Positions 43,502 through 52,670 are shown, counted from the stretch's first letter. The stretch is DNA of 64,000 bases from Solibacillus silvestris (GCA_001586195.1 CP014609.1:1400001-1464000); one strand, 5' to 3'. Translations and numbers: made by a program. Notes: a model not told the origin generated them from the letters alone.

Positions 43502-45115
43502 ATGACGAATACAAAGACTTCACAAACATGGGTGCTTACTTTATTTGCACTGGGCGTATTTATGGCGGCACTCGACAATGGGATCATCAGTGCAGCTCTC
43601 ACTACGATCAACAGCTCATTCAATGTTGAAGCAAACTGGGGAGCTTGGGGTGTCACGTTGTATACTCTTGGCTTGGCAATCAGTGTCCCGATTGTCGGGA
43701 AACTCTCGGACCGTTATGGACGTAAAAAACTGTTTATTGTTGAAATTGCGTTGTTTGGTCTTGGATCTCTGCTCGTTGCACTTAGCCCGAACTTTACGTT
43801 TTATTTAATTTCCCGCTTTATCCAGGCAATGGGCGGCGGCGGTATTTTTATTATCGGTACTTCATATGTCGTGAGTACACTGCCAGCAGAAAAGCAAGGG
43901 AAAGCACTAGGATTGCTTGGCGGGATGAACGGGGTTGCCGCAGTGTTAGGTCCGAATATCGGAAGTGTCATTTTGGATCTCACAGGCAGCTGGCATTGGC
44001 TGTTTTTAATCAATGTGCCGATCGCAATTTTTCTTGTAATCATGGGTTTTCTCAAACTGGAAGAAACGAAAGACGCAGCACCTGGCAAGCTCGATATGAC
44101 CGGTACGGTACTGCTTTCCATTGCAATTTTAGGAATTATGTACGGACTGACTAATATTGAGGGCATCAACTTTTTCAGCTCGTTGATCGAACCAACCGTA
44201 TATCCTTATTTACTAGCTGGAATTATTGTTCTTGTTATCCTTTATTTCTATGAAACTCGTCTTGAGCGTCGTGGAGGAGACCCGATTTTACCGGTAGCGT
44301 TAATGCGTCAGCCTACTTATTTACTGACATTGCTGCTAGGTCTTCTATCTGGTGCAATGCTTGCTGCGATGATTTTCATTCCGGCCTTTTCAGAACAAGT
44401 ATTGGGTATTAAATCCGAACATGCGGGTTACTGGATGACACCACTTGCACTAGCTGCAGGTATTGGGGCAGCGGTTGGCGGTATTCTAGTCGATAAACGT
44501 GGCCCGGTATTAGCTGTTCTGTTTTCCGGTCTCGTTGCTGCAATTGGCTTTTTCCTGTTCCCGACATGGATTGATGCAAAATGGCAGTTTGTCATTGCTT
44601 CCGTAATTGGCGGTGTCGGCATGGGCGTTCTTCTAGGAGCACCACTGAACATTTTGGCAACCGAAAAACTCGAAGCAAATAAAGGGACGGCATTAGCGTC
44701 ACTCTCATTAATTCGAACAATCGGGATGACGATTGCGCCGACAATTTATGCAGGATTTATCGCGCGCGGATTCAGCGAAATCCCATCACTATTTAAAAAC
44801 GATTTCCAAGGAATTTTGCAGCAAAATGTACAACAGGCAAATTTATCGGAACAGGCCACTGCAGAACTTGCTCAAGTGGGCAGTCAGTTCGCTGCGGGCG
44901 GTCAGTTTTCCGAGGAACAAATGATGACGGTCGTTCAAAATATCCAGGATCCGACGTTAAAAGAAGTCATTTTGAATTCTGTTAATGAAGTAACGGTAAT
45001 GGCAGCGCAAAACGGCTATGGCGGACTATTTTACTCGGCAGTCATAATTGCCATTTGTATTTTTGCATTAGGACTGATTTTAAAACCGATTCGAAAAAAA
45101 TCATTGGAAATATAA
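43502..45115 (+). CDS. DHA2-family MFS drug/H+ antiporter (14 TM)
   Basis: 537 residues with 14 predicted TM helices. Motif A GKLSDRYGRKKLF, motif C region GLLGGMNGVAAVLGPNIGS and an N-terminal ALDNGIISAALTTI (motif D1). An extended loop of about 90 residues precedes the last helix (residues 420-510). EmrB/QacA-like exporter of cationic drugs or lipophilic compounds. Monocistronic; ribosome site AAAGGTG. Confidence 0.92.
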   Translation: MTNTKTSQTWVLTLFALGVFMAALDNGIISAALTTINSSFNVEANWGAWGVTLYTLGLAISVPIVGKLSDRYGRKKLFIVEIALFGLGSLLVALSPNFTFYLISRFIQAMGGGGIFIIGTSYVVSTLPAEKQGKALGLLGGMNGVAAVLGPNIGSVILDLTGSWHWLFLINVPIAIFLVIMGFLKLEETKDAAPGKLDMTGTVLLSIAILGIMYGLTNIEGINFFSSLIEPTVYPYLLAGIIVLVILYFYETRLERRGGDPILPVALMRQPTYLLTLLLGLLSGAMLAAMIFIPAFSEQVLGIKSEHAGYWMTPLALAAGIGAAVGGILVDKRGPVLAVLFSGLVAAIGFFLFPTWIDAKWQFVIASVIGGVGMGVLLGAPLNILATEKLEANKGTALASLSLIRTIGMTIAPTIYAGFIARGFSEIPSLFKNDFQGILQQNVQQANLSEQATAELAQVGSQFAAGGQFSEEQMMTVVQNIQDPTLKEVILNSVNEVTVMAAQNGYGGLFYSAVIIAICIFALGLILKPIRKKSLEI

Positions 45116-45217
45116 AAAAGTGTTTTAGGTTGAACGATTTGGGGTAATTTATCATTAGACTCATGCAAAGCTTGTGTGGGTGTGAAGTCTCTCCCCCAAT
45201 AGTAGACTTACAAAAAG

Positions 45218-45247
45218 TGTCCTTTTGCGCATAAAAGGGCATTTTTT
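45218..45247 (+). terminator. Intrinsic terminator
   Basis: TGTCCTTTT / AAAAGGGCA stem with TTTTTT. It is 100 bp after the MFS gene. Confidence 0.75.
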
Positions 45248-45393
45248 GTTGTCTAAAAGCGGTGCGTTTATTTTCCGGTAGGCTCAAATTAGAATAATCA
45301 CAATGTTTTGCGTTATAATTAGCAGCAACAGCATGAAACTTTTCATGAAAATTTACGTAAATACTAGTAATACATAGAATGGGGGAATCGTAC

Positions 45394-46545
45394 ATGGCTG
45401 AAAATCCATTATTTGAAGATTTAAATAAACGTGCTGAGCAAGAGCCGGCACCAACAACTGATATGATCGAACAACCACAAAAACAACTCGTTTCGCAACA
45501 GGAGCTTTCTCAAATCCGTCAGCGTCAGGAACAGTTAAAACAACAGCCGCAAGTTCAACAGCTTGCAGAAAAAATAGACGTGAAAAATCAAATTGCCGTT
45601 CTCGAATTCGGTAAAGAAACGGCTCAGGGTATTTCAACATTTTCAGACCGTATGCTCGCAACAATTAAACAGAGCAACCTGGAAAAGTCGACAACATTAC
45701 TCAACAATCTAAATAAAATTATGGACCGTTTTGATCCTCAGGATTTCCAGGAAGAGCAGAAAAAAGGCTTCCTAAAAAAACTGTTTTCAAAAAGCAAAGA
45801 GCAGTTGGAGCGCATTTTATCCAAATACGATACGATGAATAAAGAAGTCGATGTCGTTTATAACGAAATTCAGAAGTACGAAGTGGAAATGAAACGAAAT
45901 ACCGTGCAGCTGGAACAAATGTATGATGAGAACCTCAACTACTTCCATACTTTAAGCGAGCACATTGCGGCAATCGATATTAAAGTAAACGATTTGCGTC
46001 AGCAATTGCCAGCATTATCGGCAAAAGCGGATTCCGGTGACCATGAAGCGATCATGGAGCTTGAAACGGTTACTCGCGGAATCGAGTTACTGGAGCAACG
46101 AGGTTATGATCTTGAAATGGCTCAGCAAGTATCATTCCAGTCGGCACCGCAAATTCGTTTAATGCAGCAAGGCAACAACCATTTAATCGGGAAAATTAAC
46201 TCCGCATTCGTGACGACAATTCCAATTTTCAAACAAGGTCTGATCCATGCCGTAACAATGCAGCGACAAAAGCTTGTTTCCGATTCGATGGCTGAACTGG
46301 ACCGTCGAACAAATGAAATGCTTGTACGAAACGCGGAAAATGTGCGACAAAATTCGGTGAACATTGCGCGTCAGGCAGGCAGTCCGAGCATCAAAGTCGA
46401 AACGATCGAAACAACGTGGAAAACGATAATTTCCGGCATTGAAGAAACAAAACAAATTCAGGCAGAAACAGTGCGCAATCGGGAAGAAGGACGTAAGCGT
46501 ATTGAACAATTGCAGCTTGAGTATGAGAAATTAAAAAGTATGTAA
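45394..46545 (+). CDS. Toxic anion resistance protein, TelA family
   Basis: 383 residues; ATG 45394 follows TGGGGGAA. Almost entirely alpha-helical and coiled-coil, with an N-terminal Gln-rich linker (SQIRQRQEQLKQQPQVQQ), LNNLNKIMDRFDPQDF, KYDTMNKEVDVVYNEI and a C-terminal conserved IETTWKTIISGIEETKQIQ, all hallmarks of TelA/YaaN. Linked to tellurite and cell-envelope stress resistance. The partner gene (XpaC) is not adjacent. Confidence 0.93.
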   Translation: MAENPLFEDLNKRAEQEPAPTTDMIEQPQKQLVSQQELSQIRQRQEQLKQQPQVQQLAEKIDVKNQIAVLEFGKETAQGISTFSDRMLATIKQSNLEKSTTLLNNLNKIMDRFDPQDFQEEQKKGFLKKLFSKSKEQLERILSKYDTMNKEVDVVYNEIQKYEVEMKRNTVQLEQMYDENLNYFHTLSEHIAAIDIKVNDLRQQLPALSAKADSGDHEAIMELETVTRGIELLEQRGYDLEMAQQVSFQSAPQIRLMQQGNNHLIGKINSAFVTTIPIFKQGLIHAVTMQRQKLVSDSMAELDRRTNEMLVRNAENVRQNSVNIARQAGSPSIKVETIETTWKTIISGIEETKQIQAETVRNREEGRKRIEQLQLEYEKLKSM

Positions 46546-46874
46546 TAAAATAATTCAGGCATTGAGTATCTTTTGCTCGATGCCTTTTATCATTTTTGAA
46601 ACACTGACTTGTTTTTTGAAGATGTGAATCTTTTATTATACTCAATAATAGGAGGGCTGGGGGCAGCCATCTAATGTGGTATACACCTATTATCCGATAA
46701 ATATATATTCAAAAATACGGATTAACATACAATTTAAAAGCTTGTTATATTAAGCATATAAGCCGTCTAAAATTTCTTTCTGGTGATTAATTAGGGGTGA
46801 ATTTGGTGAAATTGGGTAAATAACAATAAAAGAAGATTTACACAAGTATTGCCAAGAGGGAAAGGAAGACAACG
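46546..46874. other. Intergenic region
   Basis: 329 bp. Holds the TelA terminator (46558-46590). The remainder is AT-rich. No repeat or RNA recognised. Confidence 0.5.
46558..46590 (+). terminator. Intrinsic terminator
   Basis: GGCATTGAG / CTCGATGCC stem, then TTTTATCATTTTT. Confidence 0.8.
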
Positions 46875-47171
46875 ATGGAAAAGAACTTAATGAAAATCGA
46901 CGAATTTCTTAAAATGCCGAAAAGTGTTATACGCAGAGCAAATGAACGGGACGTATTGAGTATAAAGAATGAATTGCTTATTTTAATGAATGAAAAAAGC
47001 GATTTGTATGATAAAGCGCATATTCGAAAATTAATTAATGAAATCCAATTTTTAAATGTGTTTGTTGTAAAGGATGATTTTGATAAAACCGTATTTTCCT
47101 ACGAACCTCCAAAGTACGCATCACCCCGTGTAACGATTAAAGAAAGTGGCTGGATTGAGCTAATCAAATAA
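46875..47171 (+). CDS. Small cytoplasmic protein, unknown
   Basis: 98 residues, no TM, with GAGGGAAAGGAAG before ATG 46875. A helical N-terminal half (KMPKSVIRRANERDVLSIKNELLIL) is followed by a short beta C-terminus. It is preceded by its own long leader. Family not recognised. Confidence 0.6.
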   Translation: MEKNLMKIDEFLKMPKSVIRRANERDVLSIKNELLILMNEKSDLYDKAHIRKLINEIQFLNVFVVKDDFDKTVFSYEPPKYASPRVTIKESGWIELIK

Positions 47172-47246
47172 TAAGTACTATTTTCCCAACAATGGAATCA
47201 TGATAAAATTTTATTATGAATAGAACGTTGGAAGAAGGTAGTATTT

Positions 47247-48158
47247 GTGGAACGTCTGAAAGGCATAGCGATGATTATAGTTGGCTCGATATTTTGGGGG
47301 GCTACCGGTCCGATGATGGAATGGCTCCTGCAACAAACAGCCATGACCGCCGAATTTATGCTTGCTGTAAGGTTAATGATTGCAGGCATCTTAATACTTG
47401 GCATTGCAGCTATGCAGAAAAAATCGATATTCTCGATTTGGAAAAACCGGAACTATTCGGTACAATTACTTATTTTCAGTGTGATTGGAATGGTAGGTTT
47501 ACAATTTACGTTTGTAAAATCGATTGAAGTGAGCAATGCGATTATTGCAACACTGTTGCAGTTTTTGGCGCCAATCTTCATCGTTATCTATACATCGGTC
47601 GTTGGGAAGGTTCTTCCTCCACGCAGTCAACTGATCGGTATTTTCGGTACGCTCGTCGGGCTGTTTCTATTGCTGACAAATGGCTCTGTTTCAGGGTTGC
47701 TTGTGAGCAATGAAGCGCTTGTTTGGGGACTGCTGTTAGGATTTACGTATGCATTTTATACATTGTATCCTGCTCGGCTAATGGCTGAAGTAGGGGTCAT
47801 CATCATTATTGGCTGGGGTATGATCATAGGCGGGCTTATGTTCTCGGTAGCGGGTCAGCTTTGGAAAACAGAACAATGGCTGTTGCTGCTGGATCCGGTA
47901 AATGTATTTCTTATTATTGCTACGGGTATTTTTGGATCCTTCGCCTATATTTTATTTTTAACAAGCCTGAAATACATATCTCCAGTTGAAACGAGTATTT
48001 TATCGAGTTTCGAACCGTTGACGGCAATGGTGATTTCCGTTGTCTGGCTCGGTGCAACTTTGTATAGCTGGCAATATGTCGGTATTTTATTAATGCTTGT
48101 TTTTGTTGTCTATTTATCAATTGCCGGGAGCGAAAAAGCACTTCGAATGTCTAAGTGA
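47247..48158 (+). CDS. EamA-family (DMT) transporter
   Basis: 303 residues from GTG 47247 with GAAGAAGGT upstream. Ten TM helices in two EamA repeats: first with GSIFWGATGPMMEWLLQQ, second with LLLGFTYAFYTLYPARLM and YISPVETSILSSFEPLTAMV. YicL/RhaT-like metabolite exporter. Substrate unknown. A terminator overlaps the stop. Confidence 0.9.
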   Translation: MERLKGIAMIIVGSIFWGATGPMMEWLLQQTAMTAEFMLAVRLMIAGILILGIAAMQKKSIFSIWKNRNYSVQLLIFSVIGMVGLQFTFVKSIEVSNAIIATLLQFLAPIFIVIYTSVVGKVLPPRSQLIGIFGTLVGLFLLLTNGSVSGLLVSNEALVWGLLLGFTYAFYTLYPARLMAEVGVIIIIGWGMIIGGLMFSVAGQLWKTEQWLLLLDPVNVFLIIATGIFGSFAYILFLTSLKYISPVETSILSSFEPLTAMVISVVWLGATLYSWQYVGILLMLVFVVYLSIAGSEKALRMSK

Positions 48159-48177
48159 ATGTCACTTAGGCATTTTT
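48147..48177 (+). terminator. Intrinsic terminator
   Basis: ATGTCTAAGTG / CACTTAGGCAT stem and TTTTT, with the left arm inside the EamA gene's last codons. Confidence 0.85.
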
Positions 48178-48205
48178 GGGTATAGAAAACGAAGGAGGCG
48201 TTGTT

Positions 48206-49363
48206 ATGGAAGCATTCGATTTTTTTATATTGCATGAAAAGGATATTAAAGACGATATTAAACGCTTAGTAGTAGCTGATTCCCCATCACAGAATAAAGA
48301 GTTGCTTGATCTGTGCAAAGATGTGATCCAATCGATGTTTTATGACTATTTTCATGTGAAAGCTACGGAATATGCGATGGAGCATAACGGCAATCATCTC
48401 CGTTTTGAAATGGGCGAAGGGACCGAACAGATATTAATGATTGGTCATTATGATACCGTTTGGGATCAGGGAGCTTTGTCATACCGGGAAGAAGAAGATA
48501 AAATTTTTGGTCCTGGTATTCTGGATATGAAATCAGGTCTCGTCAGTGCTATTTGGTTTTTTAAATATGTTCAAAAAATGAATCTGCCTTTGAAGCGGCG
48601 GGTTGTTTTTTTCCTGAACAGCGATGAAGAAATTGGAAGCCCTACATCCAGAGCGCTAATCGAAGAAGAAGCAAAAAAGTCTGTGGCGGCTTTTATATTG
48701 GAGCCTGCTGTTACTGTTTCGGGTGAACTGAAAATTGCGCGGAAAGGGACATCCAGGTATTTGCTGAATATTCGAGGACTAGCATCGCATGCTGGCAATA
48801 ATCCGCGGGATGGTGTCAGTGCAATTACGGAAGCAGCAAGGCAAATCCTGAATATTGATGCACTGAACGATTACGAAAAAGGGACAACGCTGAATGTCGG
48901 TATGATCCAGGGCGGCGGTAAACTGAATGTCGTACCTGATGAAGCGCACGTAGGAGTCGATGTCCGATCGGTTACTCGCACAGAGCAGGAACGTATCGAC
49001 GATTATTTCGAAGAGCTAAAGCCATATGATCAACGTACGAAAATTGAAATTGATGGCGGAATTAACCGGCCGCCGATGGAACGTGATGAAGACAGTGAAG
49101 AACTGTTCGAAATTGCGCAGGAAGAAGCGGAGGAGCTTGGTTTTGATGTGGAAGAAGCATCAGTCGGCGGTGCAAGTGACGGCAATTTCACATCGTTATA
49201 CACGCCGACGTTGGATGGCCTTGGACTAGTAGGGGACGGCATTCATGCAGAACATGAGCATATTGTAAAAGATCATATCATTGAACGTTTCGCGCTTTTG
49301 ACGAATACATTGTTGGAAGTTGTAAATGAGATTGAGATGGAGGGAAATCAGGATGACGGCTGA
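48206..49363 (+). CDS. M20-family metallopeptidase (carboxypeptidase G2-like)
   Basis: 385 residues; ATG 48206 follows AAGGAGG. Binuclear zinc enzyme: GHYDTVW (ligand His/Asp), GPGILDMKSGL (bridging Asp), SDEEIGSP (catalytic Glu), then a dimerisation domain (GLASHAGNNPRDGVSA) and C-terminal His (HAEHEHI). Glutamate carboxypeptidase type. Its end overlaps the sirtuin gene by 11 bp, so the two are co-translated. Confidence 0.9.
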   Translation: MEAFDFFILHEKDIKDDIKRLVVADSPSQNKELLDLCKDVIQSMFYDYFHVKATEYAMEHNGNHLRFEMGEGTEQILMIGHYDTVWDQGALSYREEEDKIFGPGILDMKSGLVSAIWFFKYVQKMNLPLKRRVVFFLNSDEEIGSPTSRALIEEEAKKSVAAFILEPAVTVSGELKIARKGTSRYLLNIRGLASHAGNNPRDGVSAITEAARQILNIDALNDYEKGTTLNVGMIQGGGKLNVVPDEAHVGVDVRSVTRTEQERIDDYFEELKPYDQRTKIEIDGGINRPPMERDEDSEELFEIAQEEAEELGFDVEEASVGGASDGNFTSLYTPTLDGLGLVGDGIHAEHEHIVKDHIIERFALLTNTLLEVVNEIEMEGNQDDG

Positions 49364-50081
49364 AACACTAGCTCACTTGATGAAACAATCGAACCGTACA
49401 GTAGTGCTGACAGGTGCCGGAATGTCCACCGAATCGGGCATACCGGATTTTCGCTCGTCAACAGGCTTATGGCGAAATATCAATCCACGTATTGTTGCTT
49501 CGACAGAAAGCCTGCAAAAGAACTATGAACAATTCCGCGAGTTTTACCAGACACGAATGAATTCATTGAACAACTGCAAACCCCATGAAGGACATCTTAT
49601 TTTAGCGGACTTTGAAAAGCGTGGACTTGTTTCGCTTATTGCGACCCAAAATGTCGACCAGCTTCATCAGCAGGCCGGAAGTAAAAATGTAGCGGAACTG
49701 CATGGGAATATTGTAACAATCCGCTGCCAAAAATGCGGCAAGCCACATGCAAAAGAGCAATTTTTGAATAACAGTATTTGTACGTATTGTTCGGGAAAAT
49801 TACGCCCGAATGTGGTGCTGTTTGGAGAAACATTGCCATCCGAGGCATGGGATCGCACGTTACATGAAATACACCAGGCAGACCTTGTCATTGTGATCGG
49901 CACAAGTTTGGAAGTCTACCCTGTCAACCAGTTGCCGAGCATGTCGAAAGGAAAGCTCGTCTACATCAACCGGGAGCAAACGTCCACCAGTCTACACTAT
50001 TCGTTTGATTTAGTCTTGGAAGGATCGGCAGGGAAAATTTTAGCGGATGTTTATCAAGAGTTGGGGGATTTCGAAAAGTAA
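49353..50081 (+). CDS. NAD-dependent protein deacylase (sirtuin)
   Basis: 242 residues from ATG 49353 with GGAGGG (49339-49344). Rossmann motif TGAGMSTESGIPDFRS, TQNVDQLHQQAG, catalytic His in AELHGN, zinc cysteines C-x2-C (CQKCG) and C-x2-C (CTYC), then GETLPSEAW and GTSLEVYPVNQLP. Removes acyl groups from lysines using NAD. Complete zinc site. The M20 gene overlaps its start. Confidence 0.94.
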   Translation: MTAETLAHLMKQSNRTVVLTGAGMSTESGIPDFRSSTGLWRNINPRIVASTESLQKNYEQFREFYQTRMNSLNNCKPHEGHLILADFEKRGLVSLIATQNVDQLHQQAGSKNVAELHGNIVTIRCQKCGKPHAKEQFLNNSICTYCSGKLRPNVVLFGETLPSEAWDRTLHEIHQADLVIVIGTSLEVYPVNQLPSMSKGKLVYINREQTSTSLHYSFDLVLEGSAGKILADVYQELGDFEK

Positions 50082-50164
50082 TAACAAAGCCTGTAATGAT
50101 ACTACTATAGGCTAAATAGTATAATAAAATAAAACCAGACGAGACCTTATATTTAGAGGATTTG

Positions 50165-50195
50165 AGTTTGATTATATATAATCAAACTTTTATTT
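50165..50195 (+). terminator. Intrinsic terminator of the sirtuin operon
   Basis: Perfect palindrome AGTTTGATTATA / TATAATCAAACT followed by TTTATTT. Confidence 0.85.
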
Positions 50196-50201
50196 GAATA
50201 T

Positions 50202-50242
50202 AAAAATACATCTATTAAAGAAATAATAGATGTATTTTTTAT
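50202..50242. terminator. Second hairpin
   Basis: AAATACATCTATTA / TAATAGATGTATTT stem with TTTTATT. Probably a bidirectional back-up terminator marking the start of the accessory stretch. Confidence 0.65.
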
Positions 50243-50294
50243 TCTGGTATTTTAATAAAAATTGTTAAAAAACCTGTATGGAATGCATTTTTCT

Positions 50295-50328
50295 TATTCC
50301 ACAATCGGGCCAAATTGTGATGAAGAAT
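50295..50328 (+). repeat. Family A repeat, short form
   Basis: TTATTCCACAATCGGGCC then AAATTGTGATGAAGAAT. The outer arms are joined at a single GGGC, with the inner module absent. Confidence 0.7.
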
Positions 50329-50378
50329 ACGCAGCTCCCTTGTTATAATTTACTTATATGATTAAGGAGGGAATAGAA

Positions 50379-50468
50379 ATGGGCATAAAATTAGCAACGG
50401 AAAATTTTGATCTATCCTTTTATGTTTTATTCGTAGATGAATATCCTCCTAAATATGCCTTGGTTTAA
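50379..50468 (+). CDS. 29-residue peptide or truncated gene
   Basis: ATG 50379 is preceded by an ideal AAGGAGG (50363-50369), yet the frame closes after 29 codons (GIKLATENFDLSFYVLFVDE...). The translation looks like the start of a normal globular protein. A deletion placing it against the pseudogene at 50480 is likely. Kept as low-confidence CDS. Confidence 0.3.
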   Translation: MGIKLATENFDLSFYVLFVDEYPPKYALV

Positions 50469-50479
50469 GTTTATCTAAA

Positions 50480-50921
50480 TTAAAAATCTACATCTTGAGG
50501 TATTTTTAAAAACGTAATTTCTTCACTATTCACCCAATGGTATACTTCTATTTTGAGAATAGTACCTAGGTTTCCGTCAAATATCCTCAATACGTATAAG
50601 CTTTCCGTTCGGTTTTATAATATGGAGTTATATCTTGTTTATGCCAACCTCTATGTAAGTCGGTTAAATAGATTCTCGTCTAAACAGTTAATATCCTTAC
50701 ATGTATACCAATCAAAATCGTTTTCAGTAGCAATTTTCAGAAATCCGCTCTCAGAATTCTCTTCCTCTAAAAAACTAATAACCCCTTTTGAAGTGAGTAA
50801 CTCGAATGGTGGAGATGGATAATGCCAATAATTACTGAAAAAAAATCCAAATAAATATTAATAAAGCAATAGCTAAAAGAAGTGCTTTTCTGTCTTCAAT
50901 TATTTTTAATTTCTTTTGCAA
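50480..50921 (-). pseudogene. Frameshifted gene for a membrane-anchored protein
   Basis: Minus strand. TTG 50921 lies behind AGGAGG. Conceptual product: MQKKLKIIEDRKALLLAIAL (TM), frameshift at a T8 run, SNYWHYPSPPFELL... through TENDFDWYTCKD and ENLFNRLT, frameshift near 50655, HRGWHKQDITPYYKTERKAY, frameshift near 50590, VLRIFDGNLGTILKIEVYHW and a stop at 50480. All three frames carry protein-like sequence in a continuous order, which is why I call one decayed gene of about 145 codons. Family unknown. Confidence 0.65.
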
Positions 50922-50978
50922 TAGTGCATCCTCCTGTTCTATGTCATACCTTTTGATAAGAAATATGCTATTTAAGTT

Positions 50979-51150
50979 ATTATGCAAAAAAGCTCTGCAA
51001 GTATAAACGCAGCTACTTTAATCTATCTGCATAAAAAAATGTATAAACATAGTTACATTAAAAAAAGACAAACACTGCTACATCAACGTTTGTCTTTTAA
51101 TGGGAGATTCCAATCTTTGATATGGGAACATTCTTCGGTATAAAGTTGTA
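50979..51150 (+). repeat. Family B repeat
   Basis: TTATGCAAAA...GCAAGTATAAACGCAGCTAC, then the hairpin AGACAAAC / GTTTGTCTTTT (51066-51099) and an eroded CCAATCTTTGATATGGGAA tail. Best match to the copy at 63295. Confidence 0.65.
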
Positions 51151-51157
51151 TAACAAG

Positions 51158-51346
51158 TTAAACTGGCAAGCCCCAAATTATATCAACTGCTAAAAAACTT
51201 AAAATACCGCCAATTATAAAAGACACACTCTTTTTAATATTTTCCTTTTTGAAAGAAATTTCATTATATTCACTATAACTTAAGCAAAAATAAACAATAG
51301 CAGGTATAAATATTATTAATGCAATCCAATGCTGTTTGAACGACAT
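51158..51346 (-). CDS. Two-TM small membrane protein or remnant
   Basis: 62 residues on the minus strand with two hydrophobic helices (about 8-22 and 42-58) and a charged loop SFKKENIKKS. No ribosome site precedes ATG 51346, so it may be a truncated gene. Flanked by repeat sequences. Confidence 0.4.
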   Translation of the reverse strand: MSFKQHWIALIIFIPAIVYFCLSYSEYNEISFKKENIKKSVSFIIGGILSFLAVDIIWGLPV

Positions 51347-51449
51347 ATTATATCAAAAATGCACCCAAAGCGGGGAGTTGGGAATTTTTTTGCATCTTAT
51401 TGCTTCAAAATTGACTCATATGTACGAATCGAAACTCACTTAATTTTTT

Positions 51450-51569
51450 TGCCCGTATATAGCTTGGGAAGAAGCTAACAATATTACTGAGTTAATAAAT
51501 AATAAAAGCTTTGAATTGCTAAATCTATCAAATATCCACAAGGAAATCTTAGTAAATAAATTGAAATAG
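51450..51569 (+). pseudogene. C-terminal remnant of an unknown gene
   Basis: 39 codons without a start, reading CPYIAWEEANNITELI, NNKSFELLNLSNIHKEILV then NKLK and a stop. Protein-like composition; the upstream in-frame stop TAA at 51441 shows the 5' part is lost. Twelve bases before a family A repeat. Confidence 0.4.
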
Positions 51570-51580
51570 TCAAAGGCTAT

Positions 51581-51654
51581 TTATTCAACAAACGGGCGCG
51601 ATTCTTCAATAAGAAGATCGCGTTCTTCCGTTATAGGGCCATATTGTTGAATAA
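51581..51654 (+). repeat. Family A repeat, canonical long form
   Basis: Outer arms TTATTCAACAA and TTGTTGAATAA; GGGC at 51594-51597 and again 51636-51639; between them GCGATTCTTC-AATAA-GAAGATCGC and GTTCTTCCGTTATA. Used as reference copy: 74 bp. Confidence 0.92.
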
Positions 51655-51690
51655 GAAAAGGTACTGATTAATTCAATAAGAGACTTGCTT

Positions 51691-51890
51691 TACAAGTATT
51701 TATACAAAATAAGAACAAGCTCAGCAAGTATAAACACCGTTCCAACTAGGGTTTGCATCTTCTGTATAAAATGCTGAATTACCTAATGTTAATACAAAAG
51801 GGTACGAAACGTTGATTTAACAACGTTCGTGCCTTTTTTATGTGTCCCCAAAATTTTATTAGGAAATATTTTTTTGTATAGATTTGTATA
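51691..51890 (+). repeat. Family B repeat
   Basis: TACAAGTATTTATACAAAAT...CTCAGCAAGTATAAAC, hairpin GTACGAAACGTTG / CAACGTTCGTGCC with TTTTTTA (51811-51842), then CCCCAAAATTTTATTAGGAA and TTTGTATA. It is 37 bp after the family A copy at 51581. Confidence 0.7.
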
Positions 51891-52083
51891 AATAGTTATG
51901 CATAAAAACCTCTCTTCTACTAACTTTTACTTTAAGTTACCTTTGCAGATTATTAATAGTTAAGTCTCATGTTATTACGAGAATTAATCGCTCGATTTTA
52001 ATAATATTAAATAAAAGTTGAACTTTGTTAAAGAATAAATTAATATTAAGTTAAATTAAGTTAATAAGGAGGTTGGTTGTACA

Positions 52084-52383
52084 ATGGAAATCAAGGACAT
52101 TCCTGATTGGATTTTATCGTTGGAAAAAGATGAATTAGAGTTTATAAAAAAATTTGTTATAAATTCAGGATCATTAAAAGAAGTAGCAAAGCTTTATGAT
52201 GTTTCTTATCCAACAGTTAGGGTCAAATTAGATCGTCTCATTGAAAAAATAAAATTAAGTGTTGAAGTTGAAAATGAAGACTTTATTCAATTTGTGAAGC
52301 AGCTTGTCATTGACGATCGGATTGAATTAGAAGAAGCAAAATTAATTATTGAAAAATATAAAAAAGGAAAGGATGAACGTTAA
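52084..52383 (+). CDS. DUF2089-family HTH protein
   Basis: 99 residues; AAGGAGG (52065-52073 region) before ATG 52084. IPDWILSLEKDELEFIKKFV, then SGSLKEVAKLYDVSYPTVRVKLD is a helix-turn-helix, as in DUF2089 C-terminal parts, but the usual N-terminal zinc-ribbon is absent. Probable transcription factor. Its stop overlaps the start of a membrane gene by one base. Confidence 0.8.
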   Translation: MEIKDIPDWILSLEKDELEFIKKFVINSGSLKEVAKLYDVSYPTVRVKLDRLIEKIKLSVEVENEDFIQFVKQLVIDDRIELEEAKLIIEKYKKGKDER

Positions 52384-52670
52384 TGTTTGGATTTGGTGAT
52401 ATATATGATTTTTTAATAATAGTCGTTTTATTAGGGGTACAGTATTTTCTGGCTAGTCGAAAGAGTTTTTACTGGGGCGCACTCCTACCACTAGGTTTCT
52501 TAATTTGGAGAATTTATCTAATCGTTACTAATAATGATAATATTATTGTACAAGTAATTATTATTCTTCTTGGACTTGCTTTTCTTTCTGGCCAATGGGT
52601 TAATGGTCGAAAATCCGTTAAAGATAAACAAAAGAAAGAATTACTTAAAATCAAAGTGCGTGACATTTAA
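52383..52670 (+). CDS. Three-TM membrane protein partnered with the DUF2089 gene
   Basis: 95 residues, starting in the TAATG overlap at 52383. TM helices at about 8-24, 29-49 and 54-73, then a basic tail (NGRKSVKDKQKKELLKIK). Translational coupling with the HTH protein suggests a regulator/membrane-sensor pair, though no function is known. Confidence 0.75.
   Translation: MFGFGDIYDFLIIVVLLGVQYFLASRKSFYWGALLPLGFLIWRIYLIVTNNDNIIVQVIIILLGLAFLSGQWVNGRKSVKDKQKKELLKIKVRDI

Noticed and set aside
50553-50822. Plus-strand ORF of 89 codons
   Set aside because: No ribosome site. The minus strand of the same bases carries the protein-like sequence of a decayed gene, so this is its shadow.
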